From Chara braunii (Eukaryota > Streptophyta > Charophyceae > Charales > Characeae): a stretch of DNA of 31,525 nucleotides. Made by a program: the position numbers and the translations under genes. The notes under the pieces are model-generated. The model ran no database searches and was not told the origin of the DNA. It saw only the letters and a program-made list of their open reading frames with translations. Shown here one piece after another: positions 1 through 7,799 of this stretch; the stretch's first letter is position 1, and each line of letters begins with the position of its first letter. The stretch is taken from assembly GCA_003427395.1 (NCBI GenBank), contig BFEA01001087.1:10677-42201 (forward strand), given 5' to 3'.

Positions 1-10
1 AAAAAAAAAA

Positions 11-371
11 CAATCACGGGGAGGCTATTGCGTGGCAGCAGGGGGTAAAGTTAATCGCAGGGAAGCTATGAGTGGGGGCGGTAGGGGGCGAAATTAATCA
101 CAGGGAGGCTATTGCTGGCAGTGGAGGGTGAAGTCAGTCATAGGCAAGCTAGGCTGATGATAGGGGGTAAAGTCAGTCGCAGGGAGGGCATGGGTAGCAG
201 TAGGGGGTACAGTCAGTCACAGGCAGGCGATGGCTGACGATAGGGGGTAAAGCCGATTAGCAGGGAGGGTATGGGTAGCAGCAGGGAGTAAAGTCAGTCA
301 CAGGCAGGCTATGGCTGGCGATAGGGGCTAAAGTCAATTGCAGGGAGGGTATGGGTGGCAGTAGGGGGTAA
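11..371. repeat. 40-base tandem repeat with alternating unit types
   Basis: About nine head-to-tail units of 40-41 bases, each carrying a GGGGGTAAAG-like core (cores near 41, 83, 123, 163, 203, 243, 284, 323 and 363). Successive units alternate between one with CAGGCAGGCTATGGCTG and one with CAGGGAGGGTATGGGTAG, so the higher-order period is about 80 bases. The array opens next to a run of A at the window edge and may extend to the left. No coding capacity was recognised; reading frames across it are chance frames. Confidence 0.85.
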
Positions 372-671
372 AAGGCACACTGTGTAGTGCTCAGATCAAA
401 GCAACACAAGACAGCGAGAACTACTGTCTTCACCCAAATACAACTTACGGTCATTGTTGCTATATTTAGACGGAAAGATAGCCCAAAAATACAGCTATAA
501 TGACCGTGCTTCGTATTCGGGTGAAGAAGGTAGTTTGTCAAAGACCAGTCTCAAAGCTGATCTTGTTGCTGTTTCTCCGATCCCCAACTGGCAACTGGCC
601 AGAGCCTCGTCAAAACAGGCTACACCAGATCTCCGCCATTGTCTTCATTGCGCGTACCTTCTCTTGTTTGG
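372..671. other. Unassigned spacer
   Basis: Roughly 300 bases between the 40-base array and the foldback. Short overlapping open frames occur on both strands, but none has a recognisable domain and they conflict with each other. I see no gene, RNA or repeat here. Confidence 0.5.
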
Positions 672-938
672 TCCACTGCAACCAAACCACAGCTAACCAG
701 ACGTAACCGGCATTTGAATCCACGGCATGGTTCTGAGGCGTCCAAACCACAGTCGATCAAGACCAAGGGAAAGCATGTGAAAGAGAGGAGGGGCTCCAAG
801 TTCAATACGATGAACCCCGTCCTCTCTTTCACATGCTTACTCTTGGTCTCGATCGGCTGTGGTTTGGGCACCTCAGAATCGCGGTTTGGATCAAATGTCG
901 GTTTATGTGTTAGTTAGCTGTGGTTTGGTTGCTGTGGC
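672..938. repeat. Long imperfect inverted repeat (foldback / MITE-like or hairpin-RNA locus)
   Basis: The left arm (about 672-788) and right arm (about 821-938) are reverse complements with scattered mismatches and small gaps, around a loop of about 32 bases (789-820) whose ends also pair (GGGG with CCCC). Best matching stretches are AAAGAGAGG (780-788) with CCTCTCTTT (821-829), and the paired AACCACAG/CTGTGGTT blocks, which occur twice per arm. Frames reading through it are mirror images of each other, as expected for a palindrome, so I do not call them genes. It could be a foldback transposon, a MITE, or a source of hairpin small RNA; the sequence alone does not decide. Confidence 0.8.
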
Positions 939-1236
939 AGGTATACTAACTGGCGTTTGGTTTGTTGCAAGTGTTTCTGGCATGAAGCTCGAAGCTGGTC
1001 AGTTCACAGTGGGGTGTGGGTTCAAATCTCAAAGATGTGTACTTTGTATCAGCAAACACGATGCACCGGTGGCTAACCAGGAGGGTGAACCATGACCCGT
1101 TAACAGCATTACCTGCAATATCTGTCTGTTCAGAAATCTATATCTATATACCTTATAAAGCACAGGTGTATATCTATGGACCTTATAAAGCGAGCAGCGG
1201 ACCTCGGCTGACGCTCCCTGCTGGGCCCAACAGAAA
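939..1236. other. Unassigned spacer with a lone B-box-like motif and duplicated TATA-like blocks
   Basis: A GGTTCAAATCTC motif at about 1019-1030 resembles an RNA polymerase III B box, but no convincing A box sits 30-50 bases upstream. At about 1139-1190 a block of the form TATATCTAT..ACCTTATAAAGC occurs twice, 34 bases apart. No coding gene was recognised. Confidence 0.4.
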
Positions 1237-1616
1237 CCGATTGGGGGCGGGACAGTCGGCATAGGCGGCCATCGAGGTGCCGCGGGAAAGTTCTATCGCC
1301 TAAACCGATGGGGGGCGGGACAGTCGGCGTAGGCGGCCATCGAGGTGCCGCAGGGCTGCTATTGTTCCGTGCTGCATCACAGTTAGCGTCGGGAAAGTTC
1401 TATCGCCTAAACCGATGGGGGGCGGGACAGTCGGTGTAGGCGGCCATCGAGGTGCCGCAGGGCTGCCATTGTTCCGTGGCGCATCACAGTTAGCGTCGGG
1501 AAAGTTCTATCACCTAAACCGATGGGGGGCGGGACAGTCGGCGTAGGCGGCCATCGAGGCTCTGCAGGGCTGCTATTGTTCCGCGGGGCATCATAGTTAG
1601 CGCCGGGAAAGTTCTA
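1237..1616. repeat. 107-base tandem repeat
   Basis: GC-rich units beginning TAAACCGATGGGGGGCGGG start at 1301, 1408 and 1515, exactly 107 bases apart. A shorter unit at about 1237-1300 lacks the middle part. Each unit contains GGCGGCCATCGAGG and ends in the GTCGGGAAAGTTCTATCGC block that is reused by the neighbouring 33-base array. Identity between units is very high, so expansion was recent or homogenised. Confidence 0.9.
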
Positions 1617-1755
1617 TCGCTGCTCGCTTTTAGCGTCGGGAAAGTTCTATCGCTGCCCGCTTTTAGAGTCGGGAAAGTTCTATCGCTGCCCGCTTTTAGC
1701 ATTGGAAAAGTTCTATCGCTGCCCGCTTTTAGCGTCGGGAAAGTTCTCATGCTGG
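1604..1755. repeat. 33-base tandem repeat derived from the 107-base unit
   Basis: Four to five copies of a 33-base unit (GGGAAAGTTCTATCGC plus TGCCCGCTTTTAGCGTC) follow directly on the 107-base array and share its terminal block. Because 33 is a multiple of three, a minus-strand frame (1514-1885, 123 codons) stays open and encodes an 11-residue repeat of the type RTFPTLKAGSD. I treat this frame as a by-product of the repeat; nothing else supports a gene. Confidence 0.85.
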
Positions 1756-2045
1756 CGGCTTTGCCTTCTTTAATAGCGCCGCTGTTTGGGAGGTGGGGCC
1801 GTGCTTTTTCTTTAGTCATGTCGCTTGCGGAGTTGCAAGGCCGGCCGCTTTTGTCCTTGCATGGGCAGCTCATGTTTGAATACAATTACATAGCGGCCGG
1901 CTTGGGCGGAAACCCATTAAAAAGAAAAGTTCATAAGATCCACACTAACTGTCCTTTCGTTTTTGTTTGTTTTCAGTGAACTTCCGTGGAAGGAAGCAGT
2001 TGAGGCGGTGATAAAGGCAGCCTCCTCAAGTGGACCTTCCGGTGA
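1756..2045. other. Unassigned spacer
   Basis: Mixed-composition sequence downstream of the minisatellite. A pyrimidine-rich TTTTTGTTTGTTTTCAG at about 1959-1975 resembles a plant 3' splice acceptor, but no coding exon can be supported after it. No gene called. Confidence 0.4.
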
Positions 2046-2051
2046 AGGCTT

Positions 2052-2099
2052 CATCTATTGGTGGGGAGCAGCACCCGCTGGAAGCCGGGTCCAGAGTCC
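2052..2099 (-). repeat. Dispersed 3'-tail-like fragment, copy 1
   Basis: About 48 bases whose reverse complement contains CTGGACCCGGCTTCCAGC followed by GGGTGCTGCTCCCCACC and AATAGAT. The same block occurs at 6945-7006 (plus) and 13414-13472 (minus) with only a few changes. In this copy no poly-A tract immediately follows. It looks like a short relic of a repeat family, possibly a LINE or SINE 3' tail. Confidence 0.7.
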
Positions 2100-2470
2100 A
2101 AAATTAGACATTATTATTATAAATTTTGCCTCTGCTTCCCGCCCTCGTACTGTCGAGGGGCCTGCGTTGACCAACTCTGTCTCCTTTGTCCTAAAATAGA
2201 GCGGCACGTGAGGGCCTCGCTCCACCACTGACCCCATGCACACAAGACAAGAAATATGACAGTGTAGACTCCCATGATCCAGCAGAAGATTCATTCTGAT
2301 TTTGCACATTTGGTGAGTAGGGGAGCCAGCCCCCATGTATCCTGCATTTCGCCTTAGGGCCTTGCACCACTACCCACCAAATGTACCAAATGGGAATGAA
2401 TCTTCCAGTAGAACATGGGCAGAGGTGGCCCCGATTCAGGAGGCTATAGTGACAGCCGGCGCCCCGGGCC
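2100..2470. other. Unassigned spacer
   Basis: Unique-looking sequence with a short ATT microsatellite (about 2109-2119). No domain, RNA or long repeat was recognised in either strand. Confidence 0.4.
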
Positions 2471-2960
2471 TTCTTTTCATGTGTCTTTTTTTCCCTTTTC
2501 TTCTTTTGTTAGGGGGGGTGGGGTTAGGGGGACGGTGTGGACTCTCTGGGCCGCTCTGCTTTTTTTGTGTTTTTCTTTTTTCGGGTTGGACTGGGGGGGT
2601 ACGCTGTGTGCGTCAGTTCCCTCTTTTTGTGTGTCTTTTTTTTCCGGGGCCTCGACTCTCACCAACTTTTTGTTTTTTCTTTTCGGGGGGTGGAGTCTCT
2701 CAATTTTTGTGTGTCGTTTCTTGTGGGGGGGAAGAGGGAAGGGCCTTTATGCACCACTTCGTCCTGACATCCTCCCCGCATATTCGAATACAGGTACATG
2801 GCAGCCCCGATCAAGTGCCTCTTCGTCACACTCTGGAACACTGTAAATGTAGACCTGTGTGTTTGTTTGTTTTTTTTCCCTCTCGGGCTTTGCCACATCT
2901 GTGGTGGGCATCCTCGTGTAGAGTCCAATGGTTTTGTAGAGACAAGGTGAGGCTAGGTGA
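2471..2960. repeat. G/T-rich low-complexity sequence
   Basis: Strong strand asymmetry: long T runs (TTTTTTT with C and GTGT) alternate with G runs of 6-8. Loosely periodic units of 80-100 bases carry CTTTTTGTGTGTC-like blocks (about 2618, 2703). A plus-strand frame of 213 codons (2335-2976) crosses it and yields a Phe/Leu/Cys/Val-rich, pseudo-hydrophobic product typical of translating T-rich repeats, so I reject it as a gene. Confidence 0.7.
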
Positions 2961-3317
2961 ACCAAAGCTTCTTTAGAAGGCGAAGCGGCTTTGGTGGCTC
3001 TACTCAGCTGCTGGGGGGTGGAGGAGGGGGGGGGTTCTCGAGCGAACTTCTTATGCTTGACATGTAATCGTTTGTCCGATATGAAAACTCAGCGGAAGCG
3101 GTTGTGGGGTAGTGGAGGTGGGGGCCTTTGTTTAGGTGTAAACACTTGGTAGGTGGGGGTATTGGGGCGAGAGAGAGTTGGGGGGGGGGGGGGGGGGGAG
3201 TTTCAATAGGCATGGTCCTATCCTCAGCTAGGATTGCCGATGCCTGCTTATGATGCGCATTGTTCGTTTGCTGATACGAGGTTTTCATCATTGGACGTAT
3301 GAGAGATATTTATCTTT

Positions 3318-3335
3318 AAAAAAAAAAAAAAAAAA
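3318..3335. repeat. Poly-A tract (18 A)
   Basis: Pure A run after TATTTATCTTT; no retroposon body could be identified upstream. Confidence 0.95.
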
Positions 3336-3454
3336 GGGCAACAGTCTTGAGAGATGTCCACAGGTGACCGGCCCTGGGTCACTACTACTGCTCTAAATAT
3401 GTTTGTTTACTACTAAAAAGGGGGGCAAGGCGACGTGTTTGACTGTATCGAATG

Positions 3455-3476
3455 AAAAAAAAAAAAAAAAAAAAAA
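3455..3476. repeat. Poly-A tract (22 A) with purine-rich continuation
   Basis: A run followed by GAGAGAGAAGAAAAGGGAAGGGAAAGG to about 3507. It may be a decayed retroposon tail; nothing recognisable precedes it. Confidence 0.95.
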
Positions 3477-3920
3477 GAGAGAGAAGAAAAGGGAAGGGAA
3501 AGGAAAAATCACCCTTCACATACCTCAGATACCTTTGTGTGATGAGCTTCAAATCCAGTGCAGACTGCTGCTACTGCGTTTGAGCGTCCATGAAGAGTGT
3601 GTGCCACTGGGTGGGTGGATGGGTGGGTGTGAGCATCGCTGTCAAATGGCAATGGGACACTGGATGATTGCAATTTGATGAAGTTGTGATGTGTGAGTGA
3701 TATATGCACTGCTTCCCTGGAGACAATCTGATGCAGCAAACCCAGAATTCAAGTTCGTCCAGCATCGCAAAGAAAATGTGCAAAGGTCACGCTTGCAGAC
3801 CCAACCAATCATCAAAGCATTGGTTACATGGTCAGTTGTGCAAACAGTCCAATACATCAGGGCCATACCTGCATTGCCCCAAACGGGCCAAAACCAATCC
3901 ACAAAGCATCACCTTGTGTT

Positions 3921-3921
<1 letters not shown>

Positions 3922-3970
<49 letters not shown>
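3922..3970. repeat. (CT)n microsatellite, about 24 units
   Basis: Uninterrupted CT dinucleotides. Reading frames crossing it encode Ser-Leu repeats and are artefacts. Confidence 0.98.
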
Positions 3971-3972
<2 letters not shown>

Positions 3973-4093
3973 CCTTGCTTTTCACCTGCCACCCTCTTTT
4001 GTCACAAGCCAACGAGAAGGTCCACCACGTGGCATATGCACATTGTCAACACACAGTACTCAAGAAAGGGTAAACACAAAATTGAACAGTCAG

Positions 4094-4370
4094 TGGGTTG
4101 TGGCTCAGTGGTTAGGGCACCGGTTGTCAATGCGGATTGTGGTCTGAGGGTGTGGGTTCAAAGGTCCACACTTTCGCACAGAGACCCCGGAGGGTGTTTA
4201 CATAGCATATGGTCACTTGCACGCCCCCTTGGGCTGATGCAGGTAAGCTATTACAGACACTGCCTGCACACCACCCAAGGGTTGTCCACGGTGTTGTATG
4301 TCGGGTCTCGATACTGCGTGGGTTGCTTGTCACTGTTGGTCATGGTTGTTCTGTTGATTCCGCCAGTCTA
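4094..4370 (+). mobile_element. tRNA-derived SINE-like element
   Basis: The head (about 4094-4170) has an A-box-like TGGCTCAGTGGTTAG (4101-4115) and a B-box-like GGTTCAAAGG (4155-4164) with spacing suited to an internal RNA polymerase III promoter. A T-stem can be drawn (GTGGG with TCCAC), but the loop is 8 instead of 7 bases, the acceptor stem does not pair and the variable region is too long, so this is not a functional tRNA. The sequence after it, to about 4370, would be the tRNA-unrelated body; its 3' end is not defined by a clear A tail. Spurious frames overlap on both strands. Confidence 0.6.
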
Positions 4371-4397
4371 GCATATCACACATAGGTGCTGTTTGCG

Positions 4398-4620
4398 ATT
4401 GTCGCTCGTATGGTAGAGTCTTCTGGTTACATGTCATAGATCACGGGTTTGAGTCTGGCTTGGGACTTTGGGGGGTTCTTGCCCAGCTTGGCCTCTCATA
4501 GATCACCGGTTCGAGTCTGGCTTAGGACTTTGAGGGGTCCTTGCCCATCTTGGCCTGTCATAGAACATGGGTAAGAGTCTGGCTTGGGACTTTGGGGGGT
4601 TCTTGCCCAACGTGGCCTGT
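4398..4620 (+). mobile_element. Second tRNA-like head with a 62-base tail triplication
   Basis: An A-box-like TCGTATGGTAGAG (4405-4417) is followed by a B-box-like GGGTTTGAGTC (4445-4455). From 4434 three tandem 62-base units start at 4434, 4496 and 4558. Each begins TCATAGA, carries a B-box version (unit 2 has the near-consensus GGTTCGAGTC), then a GGGACTTTGGGGGG block and TTGCCCA..TTGGCCT. Only the first unit has an A box upstream at normal distance. This looks like a tRNA-derived SINE whose promoter-containing segment was tandemly amplified. Confidence 0.6.
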
Positions 4621-4696
4621 CATCTTTTCAAAGAATACATTAGTATAGTTCCCTCTACATAGCAGTGCACATACATCTCGCTATACAGTTACAAAG

Positions 4697-4800
4697 AGCA
4701 TACATAGCCTTCGGGCATACACAAGAAAACATGGCTTGTGAACATACACATAGCCTACAGGCTCATACATACATAGCTTCCGGGCACACATATACATACA
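4697..4800. repeat. Three short repeats with GCC-loop-GGC mini-hairpins
   Basis: Blocks of the form CATACATAGCC....GGCATACA recur near 4699, 4743 and 4770. Each contains a GC stem with a different four-base loop (TTCG, TACA, TCCG). They end immediately before the 5' LTR. Confidence 0.55.
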
Positions 4801-4802
4801 AC

Positions 4803-6089
4803 TGTAATGACCCACCAAAACACAGACTGAGAACACTGCTGATTTCTGAGTGCTGCCGCTGGAATGGATGCCTTGCTGAGATTCCCGCATTCTGCTGAGT
4901 TTTCTAAGTCTGTGTGTGTGTGCGTGCTTGATGGTCTGCGTGCCTGTCTGAGTGCTTGTCGGCCTGAGTGTGTGTGTGACCCGCAAGGGTACTTGCTTGC
5001 TTGGGAGGCCCTGTAGGGCCGGTACTTACCTGTGGCCGTGACTTTGAGGGTTGCAGCAGGAAAAACACTCAAGTAGCAGGGGTAGGCCCACGACACTTAG
5101 AGCAGCGGGAAAAGTACTCAAGTAGCAGGTAGGCTGGTACCACTCAAGGAGTGGTAGAAGTGCCGGGTACTCGTGGTCGAGCAGAAGAAGACAAAAAGTT
5201 GGCATTTTTAGAGGCCCAGTAGCGGTAGGCTAGAGGTAGGCCGATACCAGTCCAAGTAGCCTGAGTCTAGGGCCTGTACAGATGATATCAGAGCCTGCAA
5301 TGATGTTGCCCTGAAAGGGAGGAGGTACCAGTTGCTTGGAGGCCACACGGCCTGGAAGTGCCCAAGAGGCAAGTAGGCCGCTATATCTCCAGGAGGAGCA
5401 AGTAGCTCCTCCTCATTTGCAGTATGCAAGTTTGGACGTCTTGCTGCTTGAGCAAGCACCAGCCTTCAGAGCGCTGGAGCAGCGCTAGGAGGAAGGAGGA
5501 GGCCGGGAGCTTCCACCGCGGCTATGGTGGAGCTCTACTGGTAAGAGGAGAGGCGAGGTGCCTAGCTGGCTATGGTGGCCACCATCTTCTTCACCTTGTT
5601 AGGCGCTGCATCGGGAAGGCCCCAGTGGGGTTGCGCTGCACCAAGAAGCTCCAAGGCAGAGTCAGGCATGGCGGCCTGAGTAGCAGCGGGCATAGCTGCT
5701 TCGTGTTGTCCTTTGCACAGCAGGGCAAGGCCCTGGTAGTCTGCCATAGTCTCGGCCTTCGAGAAGGAAGGGAAGAGTGGCCATGGCTATGGTGGACCTT
5801 ATGTGGTGCCTCCAGTAGAAGAGGGATTCAGACATTGATTCTGGTTCAGCCATTCAACATTATTATTATTATTTTTTATTGTTTGAATAAGAGGGGAGGA
5901 GAAAAGGAGGAGGAGAGTGGCTGGCGAAGAAGAAGGGAATTATCATTGGTCTTTGCTGGTGTACATCTTCTTCTTCGTCGTCGTCATCTTTCCCTCTCTC
6001 TCCTCTCAAATTCATTCATTTCTTATTGCATTTGGACTGCATTGTACTTCTTATGAATGTGTACTTCGAAATTGGCCAGGATCGTAACA
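4803..6089 (+). repeat. 5' LTR of a chromovirus-type Ty3/gypsy retrotransposon
   Basis: The right boundary is fixed by the primer-binding site at 6091. The left boundary is TGTAATGACCC at 4803, which is also how the second copy begins at 25279, and the LTR ends in ACA, giving TG...CA ends over 1287 bases. It matches 25279-26077 along the first 750 bases with substitutions, a roughly 55-base insertion near 4981-5035, and one fewer copy of an internal unit (ACACTCAAGTAGCAGGGGTAGG type). A CTATATCTCC block at 5391 is shared by both copies and could be promoter-related (inference). The five bases before the LTR are ACAAC; the matching target-site duplicate cannot be tested because the 3' LTR is truncated. 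Frames across the LTR, including a 210-codon plus frame at 5424-6056, are not genes. Confidence 0.9.
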
Positions 6090-6090
6090 T

Positions 6091-6104
6091 TGGTATCAGA
6101 GCGG
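6091..6104 (+). promoter_or_regulatory. Primer-binding site, initiator-Met tRNA type
   Basis: TGGTATCAGAGCGG begins one base after the LTR's terminal CA. TGGTATCAGAGC is the standard complement of the 3' end of initiator methionine tRNA used for minus-strand priming by most plant LTR retrotransposons. It fixes orientation and the LTR boundary. Confidence 0.95.
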
Positions 6105-6137
6105 ATTCTGCTTGCTGGCGAGAGTTGACTTTGCCGC

Positions 6138-6181
6138 CATAACCCTAACCTAAGTGGTTAGGGCTAACCACTTAGGGTTAA
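6138..6181. repeat. Palindrome with telomere-like CCCTAA/TTAGGG sequence
   Basis: CTAAGTGGTTAG (6150-6161) and CTAACCACTTAG (6164-6175) are perfect reverse complements separated by GG, flanked by AACCCTAACC and TTAGGGTTAAG so that pairing can extend imperfectly. It lies about 45 bases downstream of the primer-binding site, where a stem-loop in genomic RNA could act in dimerisation or packaging (inference only). Confidence 0.8.
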
Positions 6182-6944
6182 GACAGGAAGTTAGGGTTAA
6201 GTGGGGGCAGTGTGGTGAAAGGGAAGCTGCTCCCACCTGGCAGGGTCGTGTAGGGTCGACAATAGACCCGGCCAGGTTGCTAGACTGTGTGTGTGTGGTG
6301 GTGGCAAGACACAAGGTGGGACTTCGTGATGCAATTTGAGAGCGGCGACAGTGAAGGGCGCCTACAACTGGAATCTGGATGTTAGGGAAGTCAAGGAGCG
6401 ACTTTAGGGCTCCCCTCAAGTTAGGCAAGCTTGAGGATGGCAGCCATATCTACACCAACGGACTGCAAGTTGCTTGTTTGATCTTCAACATCGACGGGGA
6501 ATCCGGCGTTGTGCTTTGGGGTAGAAGTTGACGCTCCTAGATGATAGGACATTAGTGTAGAGGATGCTAATTGGGTCAGGAGGACTATATGAGAACGGGG
6601 GGGGGTTTCATTTCATCCCAAGAGCCTGGCCACTCAGGTGAGTGCTGTGCCACAAGGGTGCCCATATGTGTGTGCATGGAATTGACTGCCGTTGGGGTAT
6701 TCCGGTTTCTTCTCCCATCCTCTATGGTCTCCATCTTGTGTTGAAGTGTGTGACCTGCTTTCTCACCTGATGAGTGAATGGATGGAGTATCTTGTGCGCA
6801 ATGCCATATATTTCTACGGTACTTTATTTATTTCATTCTGAACGGCTGTAGTCTGTAGGTTCTTTCTGAACTTGAAATTCGGTTTTGAGTACTGTAGGAA
6901 CAAAGTTTCAAGTTTTCAATTTCTTGACTTTTCCGAAAAGAAGA

Positions 6945-7006
6945 TGTATAAGGGACGCTGGACCCGGTTTCCAGCAGGTGCAGCTCCCCACCAATAGATT
7001 GGAGCC
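6945..7006 (+). repeat. Dispersed 3'-tail-like fragment, copy 2
   Basis: Contains GGGACGCTGGACCCGG, CAGCAGGTGCAGCTCCCC and ACCAATAGATTGGAGCC, then within 15 bases an A-rich tract and the GAAA microsatellite. The order, conserved block then A-rich tail, is what a 5'-truncated retroposon looks like. It sits within the retrotransposon leader and is probably a later insertion. Confidence 0.7.
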
Positions 7007-7016
7007 TTTTCCAAAA

Positions 7017-7083
7017 CAAAAAAAAGGGGAAAGAAAAGAAGAGAAAAGAAAATAAAAGAAAGAAAGAAAGAAAGAAAGAAAGA
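7017..7083 (+). repeat. A-rich tract and (GAAA)n microsatellite
   Basis: An A-rich segment passes into about seven perfect GAAA units (7056-7083). Its position directly after the tail-like fragment suggests it grew from a retroposon poly-A tail. Confidence 0.9.
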
Positions 7084-7799
7084 ACGTAGGTCTTTGTGGA
7101 ACTCTTATTGGTTAGGACCCAGTCTTGACTCAACTGGAACCTTTTCGGACCCAGTGGGACTGGGCCCAAACAAGAAGGGCCCCTTAGGCCCAAATCTGTT
7201 GTAGTCAGTCACCTTGCTCTACCTTGCTGGAATTCGGACTTCATGCTTTTGGACCTGGACACTCACTGCTGAGGGGTTCTCAGTTGAGACGTTTCATAGA
7301 CTTCACTGTTGTAGTCAGTCCGCCGCTTGACTCGCACCTTAGGCACCACTCAATTCTCTCTTGCATTGTGTAGTTACTCTTTGTATATGATTTGTTGTAC
7401 TTGCACGAAGCTGAGTCAGATGAGGCAGGAGGGGATCTCGTTCTTGGTCTTGCCAGACTCGGTTGCTGAATCAGATCTCTCTGATTATTTTATTTTTATT
7501 ATATTTTATTTTTGCTCTCCAGTCCAAATGAACTGCCGCTCCGGCTAGGAGTTATACCTTCTCTTCTTGCTTGTAACTTGTAAGTTGTTTTCTTCATTGG
7601 GTTGATAAATGACTGTACCGACACGATCACAAACAAAAGAGAGAACAAGGCGAGAGAGAGAGTACTAAGCGACTTTCTTGAGGGTGTCAGGAAAGGTAAA
7701 TGGAGTGTTCGTCCGAAGAAAAGGGCGGAGAGTACTTACCTTGAGAGACTTGGCCAGACCTTTTATGACTTGCATGTTGAAAGCCCCGGTAGGACTAAC

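Larger units (their letters stand above)
2961..3921. other. Spacer with homopolymer tracts (G19, A18, A22)
   Basis: Contains a run of about 19 G at 3180-3198, 18 A at 3318-3335, and 22 A at 3455-3476 followed by purine-rich GAGA/GGGAA sequence. GGGTGGGTGG-type short repeats lie near 3609-3630. The runs could mark retroposon tails on the plus strand, but no recognisable body precedes them. No gene recognised. Confidence 0.5.
6105..7799 (+). other. Retrotransposon leader (between primer-binding site and Gag)
   Basis: About 1.7 kb without a convincing coding region. It holds a perfect 12-base palindrome next to the primer-binding site (6150-6175), the dispersed tail fragment with a GAAA-rich tract (6945-7083), and a 15-base direct repeat CTGTTGTAGTCAGTC at 7196-7210 and 7306-7320. 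A frame open from 7602 runs into Gag, but the first in-frame ATG is at 7800, so the upstream part is either leader or an extension with no usable start. Confidence 0.6.

Noticed and set aside
1000-1060. Another tRNA-derived SINE based on GGTTCAAATCTC
   Set aside because: A B-box-like motif is present but no A box at suitable distance and no repeated body were seen.
1514-1885. 123-codon minus-strand frame as a real repeat protein gene
   Set aside because: Its openness follows from the 33-base period; no start context, domain or flanking gene structure supports it. Kept only as a low-interest finding.
1940-1980. Intron end and exon of a host gene
   Set aside because: A pyrimidine tract with CAG alone is weak; no homologous coding exon or matching donor was found.
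2335-2976. 213-codon plus-strand open frame
   Set aside because: It translates T/G-rich low-complexity DNA, has no domain, and overlapping frames of similar length exist in other phases.
4094-4170. Functional tRNA gene
   Set aside because: The acceptor stem does not pair, the T-loop has 8 bases, and the variable region is too long; it fits a SINE head better.
3697-4371. 224-codon plus-strand frame with Ser-Leu repeats
   Set aside because: It runs through the (CT)n microsatellite and the SINE head; the repeat explains its length.
5424-6056. 210-codon plus-strand frame
   Set aside because: It lies wholly within the 5' LTR. The equivalent frame is not kept in the 3' LTR because of indels.
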